Assembly: GCF_029504575.1 (NCBI RefSeq)
Contig: NZ_JAQFII010000002.1
Span: 124,001-188,000, forward strand
Length of the DNA stretch: 64,000 nucleotides
DNA from: Streptomyces sp. SPB162
Lineage (GTDB): Bacteria; Actinomycetota; Actinomycetes; Streptomycetales; Streptomycetaceae
Direction of reading: 5' to 3'
Below, piece by piece: positions 1 through 8,462 of this stretch; position 1 is the stretch's first letter; every line of letters begins with the position of its first letter. Under the pieces are notes generated by a model. That model did not search any database. It had not been told where the DNA came from and worked only from the letters and a program-made list of their open reading frames with translations. Made by a program: the position numbers and the translations under genes.

Positions 1-2
1 GC

Positions 3-1802
3 GGGGCCGGCGAACAGAACATGCGGATGCCGTTCAACTGGCTGCCGTCGGCCGGCGACGGAGTCGCGCACGTGTATCTGGAGGCGGCGGTCGGCGTTCC
101 GCTGTTCGTGCTGACCGGGCGCTACCTGGAGGCACGCGCCCGGCGCGGCACCGGCTCCGCGCTCCGCGCGCTGGCCGAACTGGGCGCCAAGGACGTCGAG
201 TTGCGGGGACACAACGGCGTCGGCGGCCCGCGGATACCCATCGCGGAGCTGCGGGTCGGCCAGGAGTTCCTGGTGCGGCCCGGCGAGAAGGTCGCCACCG
301 ACGGTGTCGTGGTGGACGGCGCTTCCGCGCTCGATCTCTCCCTCGTCACGGGCGAGAGCACACCGGTGGAGGTCGGCCCCGGTGCCACGGTCGTGGGCGC
401 GGCCGTCAACTCCGGCGGTCTGCTGGTGGTGCGGGCGACCGCCGTCGGCGCCGACACCCAACTCGAGCGGATCACCCGCCTGGTGACCGACGCGCAGGCG
501 GGCAAGGCCCGCGTCCAGCGGCTCGCGGATTCGATCGCCGGCGTGTTCGTACCCGCCGTCGTGACGGTCGCGTGCACCGTGCTGGGCTTCTGGCTGGGGG
601 CGGGAGCGGGCGCCGAGGCCGCCGTGACCGCGGCCGTCGCCGTCCTGGTGGTCGCCTGTCCGTGCGCGCTCGGCCTCGCCACTCCGACCGCCTTCCTCGC
701 CGCCACCGGACGCGGCGCCCGACTGGGCATCCTCATCCGCGAACCCGAGGCGCTGGAGCGGCTGCGCCGGGTGGACACCGTCGTGTTCGACAAGACCGGC
801 ACGCTCACCACCGGCCGGATGGCCCTCGTCGCGACCACGACCGTTCCCGACGGACCGGCCGCCGACGAGGTACTGCGGCTGGCGGGCGCGGTGGAGCACG
901 GCTCGGAACACCCCGTCGGACGGGCGGTGGCCGCCGCCGCACGCCGGCGGGCCGGAGAGGGCGCCGCCCTGCCGGCGGCCGAGGGCTTCCGGGCGCTGCC
1001 CGGGGTGGGCGTGACCGGCCGGGTCGAGGGTCACGAGGTGCGCGTGGCCGGCCCCCGCGACCGTTCAGACCTGCCCGACGTGCTGCGACAGGCCCTGGAA
1101 CGGGCGGAGCGTGCCGCGCACACCGCCGTCGTCGTGGAGCTGGACGGCCGGGCGGCCGCCGTGCTGGCCGTCGGCGACACCGTGCGCCCCTCCAGCTACC
1201 GCGCCGTGCGCCATCTGCGGGAGCTGGGCATCGAGTCCGTCCTGCTCACCGGCGACGGACCCGCCGCGGCCGCGGCGATCGCCGAGCAGGTCGGCATCAC
1301 CCGGGTGCACGCCGGCGTCGCCCCGCGGGGCAAAGCCGAGATCATCGCCGAACTGCGGTCCGAAGGGCGGCGGGTGGCCATGGTCGGCGACGGGGTCAAC
1401 GACGCCGCGGCGCTGGCCGTGGCCGATCTCGGGATCGCGATGGGCACGGGGACCGACGTGGCGATCGGCGCGGCGGACCTCACGCTCGTGCGCGAGGACA
1501 TGGAGGCGGTCGTGCAGGCCGTCCGGCTCACCCGTCGCACCCTGCGCACGATCCGGGCCAACCTCGGGTGGGCGTTCGCGTACAACGTCCTGACGCTGCC
1601 GCTCGCGGCGACCGGCTGGCTCGACCCGATGTTCGCGGCGCTGGCGATGTCGGCCAGTTCGGTGCTCGTCGTCGGCAACAGCCTGCGGCTGGTCGGGCCT
1701 TCGCCCGGCGGCGGGTCCGGTTCCGGATCCGCTGCACGGGGGGCCGGGCGGACGCCGGGCCGTCGCGCCGGCGGCGAGCGGTCCCTGGCGGGTGCGCGAT
1801 GA
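3..1802 (+). CDS. Heavy-metal (copper-type) P1B ATPase, 5' end cut by window
   Basis: ATP-driven export of a soft metal ion, most likely Cu(I), across the plasma membrane. The frame is open to base 3, so the N-terminus (metal-binding domain and first membrane helices) lies outside the window; an ATG at 21 is internal. Numbering from that Met, the metal-binding CPC motif is at about 213-215 in the sixth membrane helix (VVACPCALG), the phosphorylation motif DKTGT starts at Asp257, the P1B-type HP motif is in SEHPVG near 295, and the hinge GDGVND with the last helix pair lies near 460-540. The Gly/Ser/Arg-rich tail has no recognised function. The stop overlaps the next ATG by 4 bp, so the two are probably coupled. 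Copper specificity is inferred from CPC and the neighbours. Confidence 0.93.
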   Translation, partial: GAGEQNMRMPFNWLPSAGDGVAHVYLEAAVGVPLFVLTGRYLEARARRGTGSALRALAELGAKDVELRGHNGVGGPRIPIAELRVGQEFLVRPGEKVATDGVVVDGASALDLSLVTGESTPVEVGPGATVVGAAVNSGGLLVVRATAVGADTQLERITRLVTDAQAGKARVQRLADSIAGVFVPAVVTVACTVLGFWLGAGAGAEAAVTAAVAVLVVACPCALGLATPTAFLAATGRGARLGILIREPEALERLRRVDTVVFDKTGTLTTGRMALVATTTVPDGPAADEVLRLAGAVEHGSEHPVGRAVAAAARRRAGEGAALPAAEGFRALPGVGVTGRVEGHEVRVAGPRDRSDLPDVLRQALERAERAAHTAVVVELDGRAAAVLAVGDTVRPSSYRAVRHLRELGIESVLLTGDGPAAAAAIAEQVGITRVHAGVAPRGKAEIIAELRSEGRRVAMVGDGVNDAAALAVADLGIAMGTGTDVAIGAADLTLVREDMEAVVQAVRLTRRTLRTIRANLGWAFAYNVLTLPLAATGWLDPMFAALAMSASSVLVVGNSLRLVGPSPGGGSGSGSAARGAGRTPGRRAGGERSLAGAR

Positions 1803-2323
1803 CTCCGCCGATCGACGACGGCCCCGACCGGGCTCCTGCCGGGATCATCCTCGAGGTGCCGGGGCCGCTGCGCGCCGCGCTGGTCCCGGTGGCCACCTGC
1901 GTGGCCGTGCTGGCGCTGCTCACCGCCTACACGGCGACGGGCGCGGCCGGCGAACCCCCGGCCCGGATCACCGTCACCGACGCCCGCGTCCTCCGGCCCG
2001 CCAACACCGAGGCGACCGCGGCCCTCTTCACCGTCCGCAACTCCGGCGGCACGGCCGACACCCTGCTGTCGGTGGACTCCCCGGTCCTGGGGCCCGCGAT
2101 GCTCACCCGCACGGTCGTCCGCGACGGAGCAGGCCGGATGGCACCGGCAGGTCCGGTCGCGGTGCCCGCGCACGGCGCCGTGACCATGGATCCGGCCGGG
2201 CTCGACGTCATGATCCAGCGTCCGCCGCGGCTGCCGCTGGGTGAGCGGGTGCCGTTCGTCCTGCACTTCCGGGACAGCGGTGACGTGCGCGTCGAGGCCG
2301 TGGTCGTCCGCCCGGGAGCCTGA
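1799..2323 (+). CDS. PCu(A)C-like copper chaperone, membrane-anchored, degenerate metal site
   Basis: A 174-residue protein with a short cytosolic N-terminus, one membrane anchor at about residues 28-48, and an extracytoplasmic beta-sandwich that reads like the PCu(A)C family (ends LPLGERVPFVLHF..GDVRVEAVVV). Family members pass Cu(I) to cytochrome oxidase or bind periplasmic copper with an H-M-H-M ligand set. Here the usual second histidine (HxM) is replaced in 'LDVM' and the first His is not seen, so the canonical copper site is probably lost or altered. The ATG overlaps the ATPase stop as ATGA, which fixes the start and suggests coupled translation. Family assignment is by sequence pattern only; a role in copper export with the ATPase is inference. 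Confidence 0.72.
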   Translation: MTPPIDDGPDRAPAGIILEVPGPLRAALVPVATCVAVLALLTAYTATGAAGEPPARITVTDARVLRPANTEATAALFTVRNSGGTADTLLSVDSPVLGPAMLTRTVVRDGAGRMAPAGPVAVPAHGAVTMDPAGLDVMIQRPPRLPLGERVPFVLHFRDSGDVRVEAVVVRPGA

Positions 2324-2360
2324 ACCCGGACGGACGACTCCCGTCACCCCCGGTACGCCG

Positions 2361-3113
2361 TCACTCCTCCCCCATCAGCTTGCGGATCCCGGTGATGAGG
2401 GCGACCAGCGCCGCGCGCTCCGGGATGGTGGTGCCCGGGTGCCACAGGTCGACCAGCAGGGCGGTGCGCGGCCGGGTGCCGCGGTTCCACGCCTCATGCT
2501 CGAAGGAGTAGTCGAACAGCAGGCACTTGCCCTCCTCCCAGTTCCTGGTCTCACCGGCGACCGTGATGCCGCACCCCTCCGGGATGTCCACGGCCAGGTG
2601 CAGGTTGATGCTGAAGTTCCACAGGTCGTGATGCGGGGCGATCGACGCGCCGGGCAGCAGGGTGGAGAAGTGGCTCTCCAGGAGCGGGCAGATCTTCCCG
2701 GTGTCGACCGCGTACTCCTCGAGCACCTTGAACGCCGTCGGCACGACGTGCGCCGACTCCCGTACCAGCGCGCCCCGGCGGTACAGGTACAGCGCCTGCC
2801 AGTCCTCCTGCCGCGCCAAGTAGTGCTCGTAGTCGGAGAACGCGGCACGGCGCTCGGACCAGGCTGCCGCCAACTCGTCCCTGATGGCCGGGTGCGCGGC
2901 TTCGAGAGCGTGCACCACAGGGGCCTGCTCGGGGTGCTCGTACGGGTCGTGCCACGGACGCTGCGAGATCCCGGGCAGGATCCACTTCGCGCCCCTCTGC
3001 AGCAGGTGGCGGTCCCGCCGTCCCGCTTCCAGCATCTGCTCGACGCGCACGATGGACCCCGCTCCGTACCGCTCCCGCAGTTCGGCGAAGGCCTGCTCGA
3101 TCTCGGGGGTCAT
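2361..3113 (-). CDS. Aspartyl/asparaginyl beta-hydroxylase family protein
   Basis: Fe(II)/2-oxoglutarate-dependent hydroxylase of the AspH type, 250 residues. The C-terminal half holds the hallmark run: HHDLWNFSINLHLA near 160-175 (first iron His), then CGITVAGE, WEEGKCLLFD, FEHEAWN (second iron His) and RTALLVDLWHP, where the Arg binds 2-oxoglutarate. Family members hydroxylate Asp/Asn beta-carbons in proteins or in peptide natural products. The ATG overlaps the stop of the sigma-factor gene by 4 bp, so the two form a transcriptional and probably translational unit. The substrate is unknown. No signal peptide is seen, so it should act in the cytoplasm. Confidence 0.88.
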   Translation of the reverse strand: MTPEIEQAFAELRERYGAGSIVRVEQMLEAGRRDRHLLQRGAKWILPGISQRPWHDPYEHPEQAPVVHALEAAHPAIRDELAAAWSERRAAFSDYEHYLARQEDWQALYLYRRGALVRESAHVVPTAFKVLEEYAVDTGKICPLLESHFSTLLPGASIAPHHDLWNFSINLHLAVDIPEGCGITVAGETRNWEEGKCLLFDYSFEHEAWNRGTRPRTALLVDLWHPGTTIPERAALVALITGIRKLMGEE

Positions 3114-3868
3114 GCGGGGCTCCAGACAGGTCGGTTGACGCGGTTCTGCCGGAGGCGCAACGGGGCGGCCGGCAGCGCGTCGCGGCGGCGCTCGGACGGT
3201 CCGGGGTGCTCGGGGTGCTCCCGGTGCTCGGGGTGCTCCCGGTGCTCGGGATGCTCGGCGGCGACTCTCGGGCGCGGGGCCGTCTCCGCCGCTCCCAGCA
3301 GGACGACCAGGTCGTCGCGGGCGCGGGCCACGCGTGACCGCACGGTACCGATCGGGCAGCCGGTGGCGGCTGCCGCCTCGGCGTAGGACAGCCCGAGCAG
3401 CTGGGTGAGGACGAACGCCTCACGGCGTGCCGCCTGCAGGGTGTCGAGGAGTTCGAGCATCGCCACGCCCTCCTCGAAGCCCGGCACCCCGACGGGTTGC
3501 CTCCCCTCGGCGGCGCTGCGCCAGTCGACGGCGTCGGAGATCCGGGGCCGGGCGGCGGCGTGCCGGTAGCGGTCGATCACGGCCCGGCGGGCGATCGACA
3601 GCAGCCAGGTCCGCGCGCCGGAGCGGCCGGCGAACCGGGGCAGGCCGCCCAGCGCCCGTAGGAACGTGTCCTGTGTCAGGTCGTCGGCGCCATTTACATC
3701 GCCGCTGAGGTGGGCGGTGAACCGCCAGACGTCGCCGTAGGTGGCGCGGACGAAACGTTCGACCGCCGCCGGGTCGCCGCCGCGGGCGGCGAGCGCCCAC
3801 TCGGTGACCTGTTCGTCGTCCTTGCGAGCCGACGCCCTCGGGGCGCCCTTCACCAGGGCATGAGTCAT
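3110..3868 (-). CDS. ECF-like sigma-70 family RNA polymerase sigma factor with repeat tail
   Basis: A 252-residue sigma factor. Region 2 spans about residues 40-105 (QDTFLRALGGL, ARTWLLSIARRAVIDRYR) and region 4 about 135-190 (FVLTQLLGLSYAEAAAATGCPIGTVRSRVARARDDL). Both are intact, so it should bind core polymerase and promoter DNA. The C-terminal 60 residues are unusual: a low-complexity His/Glu/Pro stretch of EHPEHR units followed by a basic tail. No anti-sigma gene is adjacent; the only co-transcribed gene is the beta-hydroxylase, with a 4-bp overlap. A likely SD (GAAGGA) lies about 10 bases before the ATG. The His-rich tail next to copper genes could sense metal; that is speculation. Confidence 0.9.
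   Translation of the reverse strand: MTHALVKGAPRASARKDDEQVTEWALAARGGDPAAVERFVRATYGDVWRFTAHLSGDVNGADDLTQDTFLRALGGLPRFAGRSGARTWLLSIARRAVIDRYRHAAARPRISDAVDWRSAAEGRQPVGVPGFEEGVAMLELLDTLQAARREAFVLTQLLGLSYAEAAAATGCPIGTVRSRVARARDDLVVLLGAAETAPRPRVAAEHPEHREHPEHREHPEHPGPSERRRDALPAAPLRLRQNRVNRPVWSPA
3203..3258 (-). repeat. 9/18-bp tandem repeat inside sigma factor gene
   Basis: On the + strand the unit GGTGCTCGGGGTGCTCCC recurs with small changes about three times in tandem. It is in frame and encodes the EHPEHR repeats of the sigma-factor tail. An 18-bp period keeps the frame, so copy number could vary between strains without breaking the gene. Confidence 0.85.
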
Positions 3869-4134
3869 CGCGAAAGGTCCTTCTCGTGCTGCACGGCCGC
3901 ACCACGGCGTGAGGCGGCCGTCGGCGAACGGCGTCTCAGGACCGGCGGTGTCCGTGGGGACGGCCTGGGTCCGTGTCCCCCGCCCGCGGTCGGCGGGTGG
4001 TGGGAGAGAGCCGCGTGGTCAGGGACCGGCCTGCGGGGCGCCGCCCGCCGTGGGCACGGCGGCGTACGGGCAGGCGGGCACGCCGCTCGTCCCCGGGCGC
4101 GCGGCTCGGGCCGGGCGTCCGGGGACGAGCGGTA

Positions 4135-4878
4135 TCAGCAGTGCCGGGCGACGACTGGTGGGCCCCTGCGGGACAGGACGTGGTGGAGCAGGACGCCGCG
4201 CAGCGCGTGCGTGGGAGCGTCGTCGGCGGTCCGGCGCGGAGTCGGCCGGTGCTCGTCCCGGACCGGGCGCAGGACACGGCACAGCACGCGCCAGACGCGG
4301 CGCAGCGGAGCCGCCATCAAGGACGTCCGGGACGTCAGGGCTCGTGCGAGCCGGAAGGCGGCGGCCTCGCCGCGCCAGAGCCACAGTCCGCAGACCACGG
4401 CGGCCAGCAGGTGGGCGAGGAACATCATGGTGGTGTCATGACCGCCGGACGGCATGCTCATGAGGTCGGAGGCGGAGAACGGCCCGCGGGGCGAACCGGA
4501 CATGCCCGCGCCCGCGTTCATGCTCAGGTGCGCATCGCCGGTCCGCATGATTCCGGACATCGCGGCGCCGCCGCTGTGCATGCCCGGCATGTCGTGGGAC
4601 ATCAGGTCGGCCACCTCCCGGCCGGGCGGCCGGGCGAGCCCGAAGAGGGTGTGCAGGCCGAGTTGGGCCAGGACCGTGGAGCCGGTGACCACGAGGGCGC
4701 CGCGTTCCCGTCCCGCCACCCACCAGGCGGCCGAGGCCGTACCGGAGAAGGCCGCGCAGAGCGACCACCAGGGGACGGGGGCGCCGGAGGCCCAGGAGTG
4801 TCCGAGCGCTGCCATCAGCACGCAGACGGCCGCGAACATCGCGGCTCGTGCGGTGCGGGACGCCGGCCCGGTGGTCAT
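4135..4878 (-). CDS. Met/His-rich four-helix membrane protein, possible copper-related
   Basis: A 247-residue integral membrane protein of no family I can name with confidence. Four hydrophobic helices are visible: about 14-33 (AAMFAAVCVLMAALGHSWAS), 38-58, 62-85 and 155-178 (MMFLAHLLAAVVCGLWLW). Between helices 3 and 4 is a loop of some 60 residues packed with Met and His (MSHDMPGMHSGGAAMSG, then more Met), the composition typical of copper-handling loops. The tail is basic and Arg-rich. I chose the ATG at 4878 because the upstream extension is Arg/Pro-rich and does not look coding. It is not overlapped with its neighbours. A role in copper binding or uptake is inferred from composition and the nearby P-type ATPase. 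Confidence 0.7.
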   Translation of the reverse strand: MTTGPASRTARAAMFAAVCVLMAALGHSWASGAPVPWWSLCAAFSGTASAAWWVAGRERGALVVTGSTVLAQLGLHTLFGLARPPGREVADLMSHDMPGMHSGGAAMSGIMRTGDAHLSMNAGAGMSGSPRGPFSASDLMSMPSGGHDTTMMFLAHLLAAVVCGLWLWRGEAAAFRLARALTSRTSLMAAPLRRVWRVLCRVLRPVRDEHRPTPRRTADDAPTHALRGVLLHHVLSRRGPPVVARHC

Positions 4879-5199
4879 GCCGCCATCGTGCCACTCCGGT
4901 CCGCTCCGTGGGAGCGATATAACCCGGACCTGATCGTCTGTGACGCACGCGATGCGCCGGTGGTGGCGTCGGGGGCGCGGAAGGCGGCGGTACGGGGCTG
5001 GGACGCGGCCGCGGTGCGGCAGGGACGTCCTCTTGGATTCGGTGCCGGTGGGTGCGAACATGTCGCTCGCCCGCGAGTGATCGTGGTTGGCGGAGTGTTC
5101 ACCGTGGCTCCATCCATCGGTCGCGGGGGATTCTCCACCGCCTGAGGAGACTGGCAGCGCAACCGCACTGCCACGAACGACCCTGGAGGCCGGCCTCTC
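4879..5199. other. Intergenic region, divergent promoters
   Basis: 321 bp between divergent genes. It must carry the promoters of the membrane protein (leftward) and phospholipase C (rightward). An AT-richer patch (GATATAACC near 4916) could be part of a leftward promoter. No convincing small gene, RNA or repeat is seen. Confidence 0.4.
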
Positions 5200-7269
5200 A
5201 TGACCGCCATCGACCGCCGACGTTTCCTGCAGCTGGCCGGTGGCACCGCCGCCGCCACCCTACTGTCGGAGAGCATCGCCCGAGCCGCGGAGATCCCGGC
5301 GAACCGCCGCACCGGCTCCCTGCGCGACGTCGAGCACATCGTCGTCCTGATGCAGGAGAACCGTTCCTTCGATCACTACTTCGGCACCCTGCGCGGCGCC
5401 CGCGGATTCGGCGACCCCCGGCCGGTGACCCTGCCCAGCGGCAAGCCGGTGTGGCACCAGTCCGACGGCACGAAGGACGTCCTCCCCTTCCACCCGGAGG
5501 CGGACAACCTGGGCCTGCAGTTCCTCCAGGACCTCAACCACGACTGGAACGGCGGCCACGCCGCCTTCAACCAGGGCAAGTACGACCGCTGGGTGCCGGC
5601 CAAGACCGCGACGACGATGGCCTACCTGACGCGCGAGGACATCCCCTTCCACTACGCGCTGGCCGACACCTTCACCATCTGCGACGCCTACCACTGCTCG
5701 CTGATCGGCCCCACGGACCCCAACCGCTACTACATGTGGTCCGGGTTCACCGGCAACGACGGCACCGGCGGCGGACCCGTCATCACCAACGCCGAGGCCG
5801 GCTACTCCTGGACGACGTACCCCGAGCGCCTGGAGAAGGCCGGGGTCTCGTGGAAGATCTACCAGGACGTGGGCGACGGATTGGACGCCGCGGGCGGCTG
5901 GGGCTGGATCGAGGACCCCTACCGGGGCAACTACGGTGACAACTCGCTGCTGTACTTCGACCAGTACCGCAACGCGAAGCCGGGCGACCCGCTGTACGAC
6001 AAGGCCCGCACCGGTACGAACGCCAAGGCGGGCGAGGGATTCTTCGACGTCCTCAAGGCCGATGTGGCGGCCGACCGGCTGCCCGCGGTCTCCTGGATCG
6101 CGGCGCCCGAGGCCTTCACCGAGCACCCGAACTGGCCGGTCAACTACGGCGCCTGGTACATCTCCCAGGTGCTGGACGCGCTGACCTCCAATCCCGAGGT
6201 GTGGAGCAAGACCGCGCTCTTCATCACCTACGACGAGAACGACGGTTTCTTCGACCACGTCGTGCCGCCGTACCCGCCGTCCTCCCCGGCGCAGGGGCGG
6301 TCGACCGTGGACACCACCGGTGAACTCTTCACCCCGGCGGGAACGGACAAGAGCGTCCCGGGCGCCTACGGCCTGGGCCAGCGGGTCCCGATGCTCGTCG
6401 TGTCCCCGTGGAGCAAGGGCGGCTGGGTCAACTCCCAGGTGTTCGACCACACCTCGATCATCCGGTTCATGGAGCGGCGCTTCGGCGTGCACGAGCCGAA
6501 CATCTCGCCCTGGCGCCGGGCGGTCTGCGGCGACCTCACCACCGCGTTCCAGTTCACCAGGACCGACACCCGGGTCCCGGCGCTGCCCGACACCGCCGGT
6601 TACCTGCCGCCGGACCGCGACCGGCACCCCGACTACGTGCCGGTGCCCCCGGCCAACCCGGTGCTGCCGAAGCAGGAACCGGGCCTCCGGCCGGCGCGCG
6701 CGTTGCCGTACGACCTGGCCGCGGACGCGGCGGTCGACGTCAAGGGGCACCGCCTGCGCGTCGACTTCGCCAACCACGGCAAGGCCGGGGCGCAGCTGTA
6801 CGTCACCTCCGCGACCGGCACGGACGGTCCGTGGACGTACACCGTCGAGGCGGGACGGCGGCTGTCGGACCACCTGGCCGTCGGCACGGCGGGGCGTAGC
6901 GCCTACGACGTCACCGTGCACGGCCCCAACGGCTTCCTGCGGCAGTTCGCGGGCCACGCCGGCAGTCGGGGCCCCGAGGTCGCCGCGACCCATGACGGGA
7001 GGGACGGCCACGTGCGGCTGGTGCTGAGCAACCCGGGTACGACGACGGTCACGTTGACGGTCAAGGACGGCTACGGGCACGAGCGCCCCGCCACGTACCG
7101 GCTGCGGCCCGGCGCGCGCGCCGTCCACACCGCCCACCCGCGCCGCAGCCACGACTGGTACGACCTGACGGTCCGCTCCGACCAGGACGGCGGCTATCTG
7201 CGCCGGCTGGCGGGGCACGTCGAGACAGGCCGGCCCGGTACGAGCGACCCGGCGATCGTCACCCGCTGA
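5200..7269 (+). CDS. Phosphocholine-specific phospholipase C, Tat-exported
   Basis: Secreted 689-residue phospholipase C of the alkaline-phosphatase/AcpA superfamily, hydrolysing phosphatidylcholine-like lipids outside the cell. The N-terminus is a clear twin-arginine signal (DRRRFLQ at 5-11, then a hydrophobic segment and ARAAE). The catalytic domain runs from about 45 to 475 with the family signatures EHIVVLMQENRSFDHYFG, the CSLIGPTDPNR metal/nucleophile region and ITYDENDGFFDHV. Two small C-terminal beta domains (about 500-590 and 600-680, DUF756 type) follow, giving the usual family length. An SD-like GGAGG lies about 10 bases upstream of the ATG. It appears monocistronic, with a repeat/hairpin at its stop. 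Phosphate scavenging is the usual role and is inferred here. Confidence 0.95.
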   Translation: MTAIDRRRFLQLAGGTAAATLLSESIARAAEIPANRRTGSLRDVEHIVVLMQENRSFDHYFGTLRGARGFGDPRPVTLPSGKPVWHQSDGTKDVLPFHPEADNLGLQFLQDLNHDWNGGHAAFNQGKYDRWVPAKTATTMAYLTREDIPFHYALADTFTICDAYHCSLIGPTDPNRYYMWSGFTGNDGTGGGPVITNAEAGYSWTTYPERLEKAGVSWKIYQDVGDGLDAAGGWGWIEDPYRGNYGDNSLLYFDQYRNAKPGDPLYDKARTGTNAKAGEGFFDVLKADVAADRLPAVSWIAAPEAFTEHPNWPVNYGAWYISQVLDALTSNPEVWSKTALFITYDENDGFFDHVVPPYPPSSPAQGRSTVDTTGELFTPAGTDKSVPGAYGLGQRVPMLVVSPWSKGGWVNSQVFDHTSIIRFMERRFGVHEPNISPWRRAVCGDLTTAFQFTRTDTRVPALPDTAGYLPPDRDRHPDYVPVPPANPVLPKQEPGLRPARALPYDLAADAAVDVKGHRLRVDFANHGKAGAQLYVTSATGTDGPWTYTVEAGRRLSDHLAVGTAGRSAYDVTVHGPNGFLRQFAGHAGSRGPEVAATHDGRDGHVRLVLSNPGTTTVTLTVKDGYGHERPATYRLRPGARAVHTAHPRRSHDWYDLTVRSDQDGGYLRRLAGHVETGRPGTSDPAIVTR

Positions 7270-7294
7270 GGCGCCTTCACCCGCTGAGGCGCCT
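7261..7294 (+). terminator. Duplicated 16-bp unit with hairpin at phospholipase stop
   Basis: The 16-bp unit ACCCGCTGAGGCGCCT, which includes the stop codon, is repeated in tandem (7261-7276 and 7279-7294). The two copies place GGCGCCT and AGGCGCC so that they can fold into a GC-rich hairpin just after the stop, a plausible terminator. Confidence 0.55.
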
Positions 7295-7312
7295 CCTCCC
7301 CTCAACACGCCC

Positions 7313-7500
7313 TAGTGCTCTGGCCGGAAAGGTTTGCCTGGTTCGCGGCGTCCGGCGCGGTGCGTCGCAAGGCGGAGGGTCGTCCTCGTACCGGGCGTAC
7401 TCGGACGACTCCGACAACTGGGGGCACCCCCAGCGGTAGCTGGGGGAGAAGTGCCGTGCCGGGCGTCGCGAACCGGTGAACCTTTCCGGCCAGAGCACTA
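7313..7500. mobile_element. 188-bp MITE with about 50-bp imperfect terminal inverted repeats
   Basis: The two ends are inverted copies: each starts TAGTGCTCTGGCCGGAAAG, with at least 22 identical bases and then about 25 more at roughly 80% identity (including TTCGCGRCGYCCGGC). Each end abuts a TA inside a CTAG, as expected of TA target duplication by IS630/Tc1-mariner-type transposases. The interior has no open frame of use but contains a GGGGGCACCCCCAGC / GCTGGGGG dyad. It sits between phospholipase C and the SARP gene and supplies that gene's TAG stop. The mobilising transposase is not in the window; the IS630 link is inference from the TA. Confidence 0.8.
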
Positions 7501-8278
7501 GACAGCCAGGACCGGCCTGGCGAGCGCCGGGTCCTGGCGGAGGATCGACTGCTGGAGCCGGGCCAGTTCATGGCCCGGCTCCACACCCAGTTCGTCGATG
7601 AGCATCTTCCTGGTCGTTCTGAACAGGGCGAGGGCCTCCGCCTGCCGGCCGGAGCGGTAGAGCGCCAGCATGAGGCCGGCGCGCGGCCCTTCCCGGAGCG
7701 GGCATTCACGGATGACGCCGCCGAGCAGGGCGACGGCCTCCTCGTTCCGGCCCAGCGCCAGGGCGGCCGTCGCCAGGTACTCGGTCGCGGACATCCGCAG
7801 CTCCTCCAGCCGCGCGATCTCCGCGGCGAGCGGCGGATGATCGGCGAGACCGGCCATCGCCGGACCGCGCCACAGCCGCAGCGCCCGGGTCAGGGAGCGG
7901 TAGGCCTCCATCGCGCGGCCCGACTCCAGGAGCGAGCGGCCGTCCGTCACGAGCCGCGCGAACCGGACCCCGTCGACCTGCTCGTCCGGAGCATGCAGGG
8001 AGTACCCGCCCGGGGACGCTGCGCACCAGGCGCAGCGACCCGTCGGGCGGGACCGGTTCCAGCAGCTTCCTGAAGCGCGAGACGTAACTCTGCAGACTGT
8101 TGACCGCGCTGGGCGGCGCCTCGTCGCCCCACACGCAGTCGATGAGCCGGGGCACCGGGACGAAGGTGTTGCGGTGTATCAGCAGAGCCGCCACGACAGC
8201 TTGTTGTCTACGCCCTCCCGGGCTGATCGAACGGTTTTCGTCGGCGATGGTGACAGGTCCGAGTAAGCGGAACTCCAT
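7498..8278 (-). pseudogene. SARP-family (AfsR/DnrI) transcriptional activator, frameshifted
   Basis: Streptomyces antibiotic regulatory protein: N-terminal OmpR-type winged helix (MEFRLLGPVTI to SYVSRFRKLLEP, about 1-90) and C-terminal BTAD domain (ARLEELRMSATEYLATAAL to HELARLQQSILRQDPALA). Such proteins activate antibiotic clusters by binding direct heptamer repeats. The frame breaks at about 8005-8015: reading GTC-CCC-GG(G)-C there needs one base removed to give the family sequence VPGGYSLHAPDEQVDG. The length (781 bp) also fits one extra base. The ATG at 8278 is chosen for the strong SD GGGGGGAG 5 bases upstream. The stop TAG lies within the MITE end, so the last residues (ARPVLAV) were probably altered. 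Real pseudogene or sequencing error cannot be told apart here. Confidence 0.82.
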
Positions 8279-8462
8279 CGTCTCCCCCCAGACCGATGGT
8301 GCGTCTTTCACGGTCATTGTTTAACACGCGGATCTCATGGATGAGAAGTAGGCCTTGGGCCCACCCGGGCTCGCCCTGCACGCAGGTTGCACGAATTCTG
8401 CAAGGTCCCGCGAGGACTCTGTCTTTACCGGCTCCACAGCGGAGCCGGCGGGGGTGATTCAC

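Noticed and set aside
3203..3258. CRISPR-like direct repeats
   Set aside because: Units are 9/18 bp without spacers and lie in frame inside the sigma-factor gene; they encode its EHPEHR tail.
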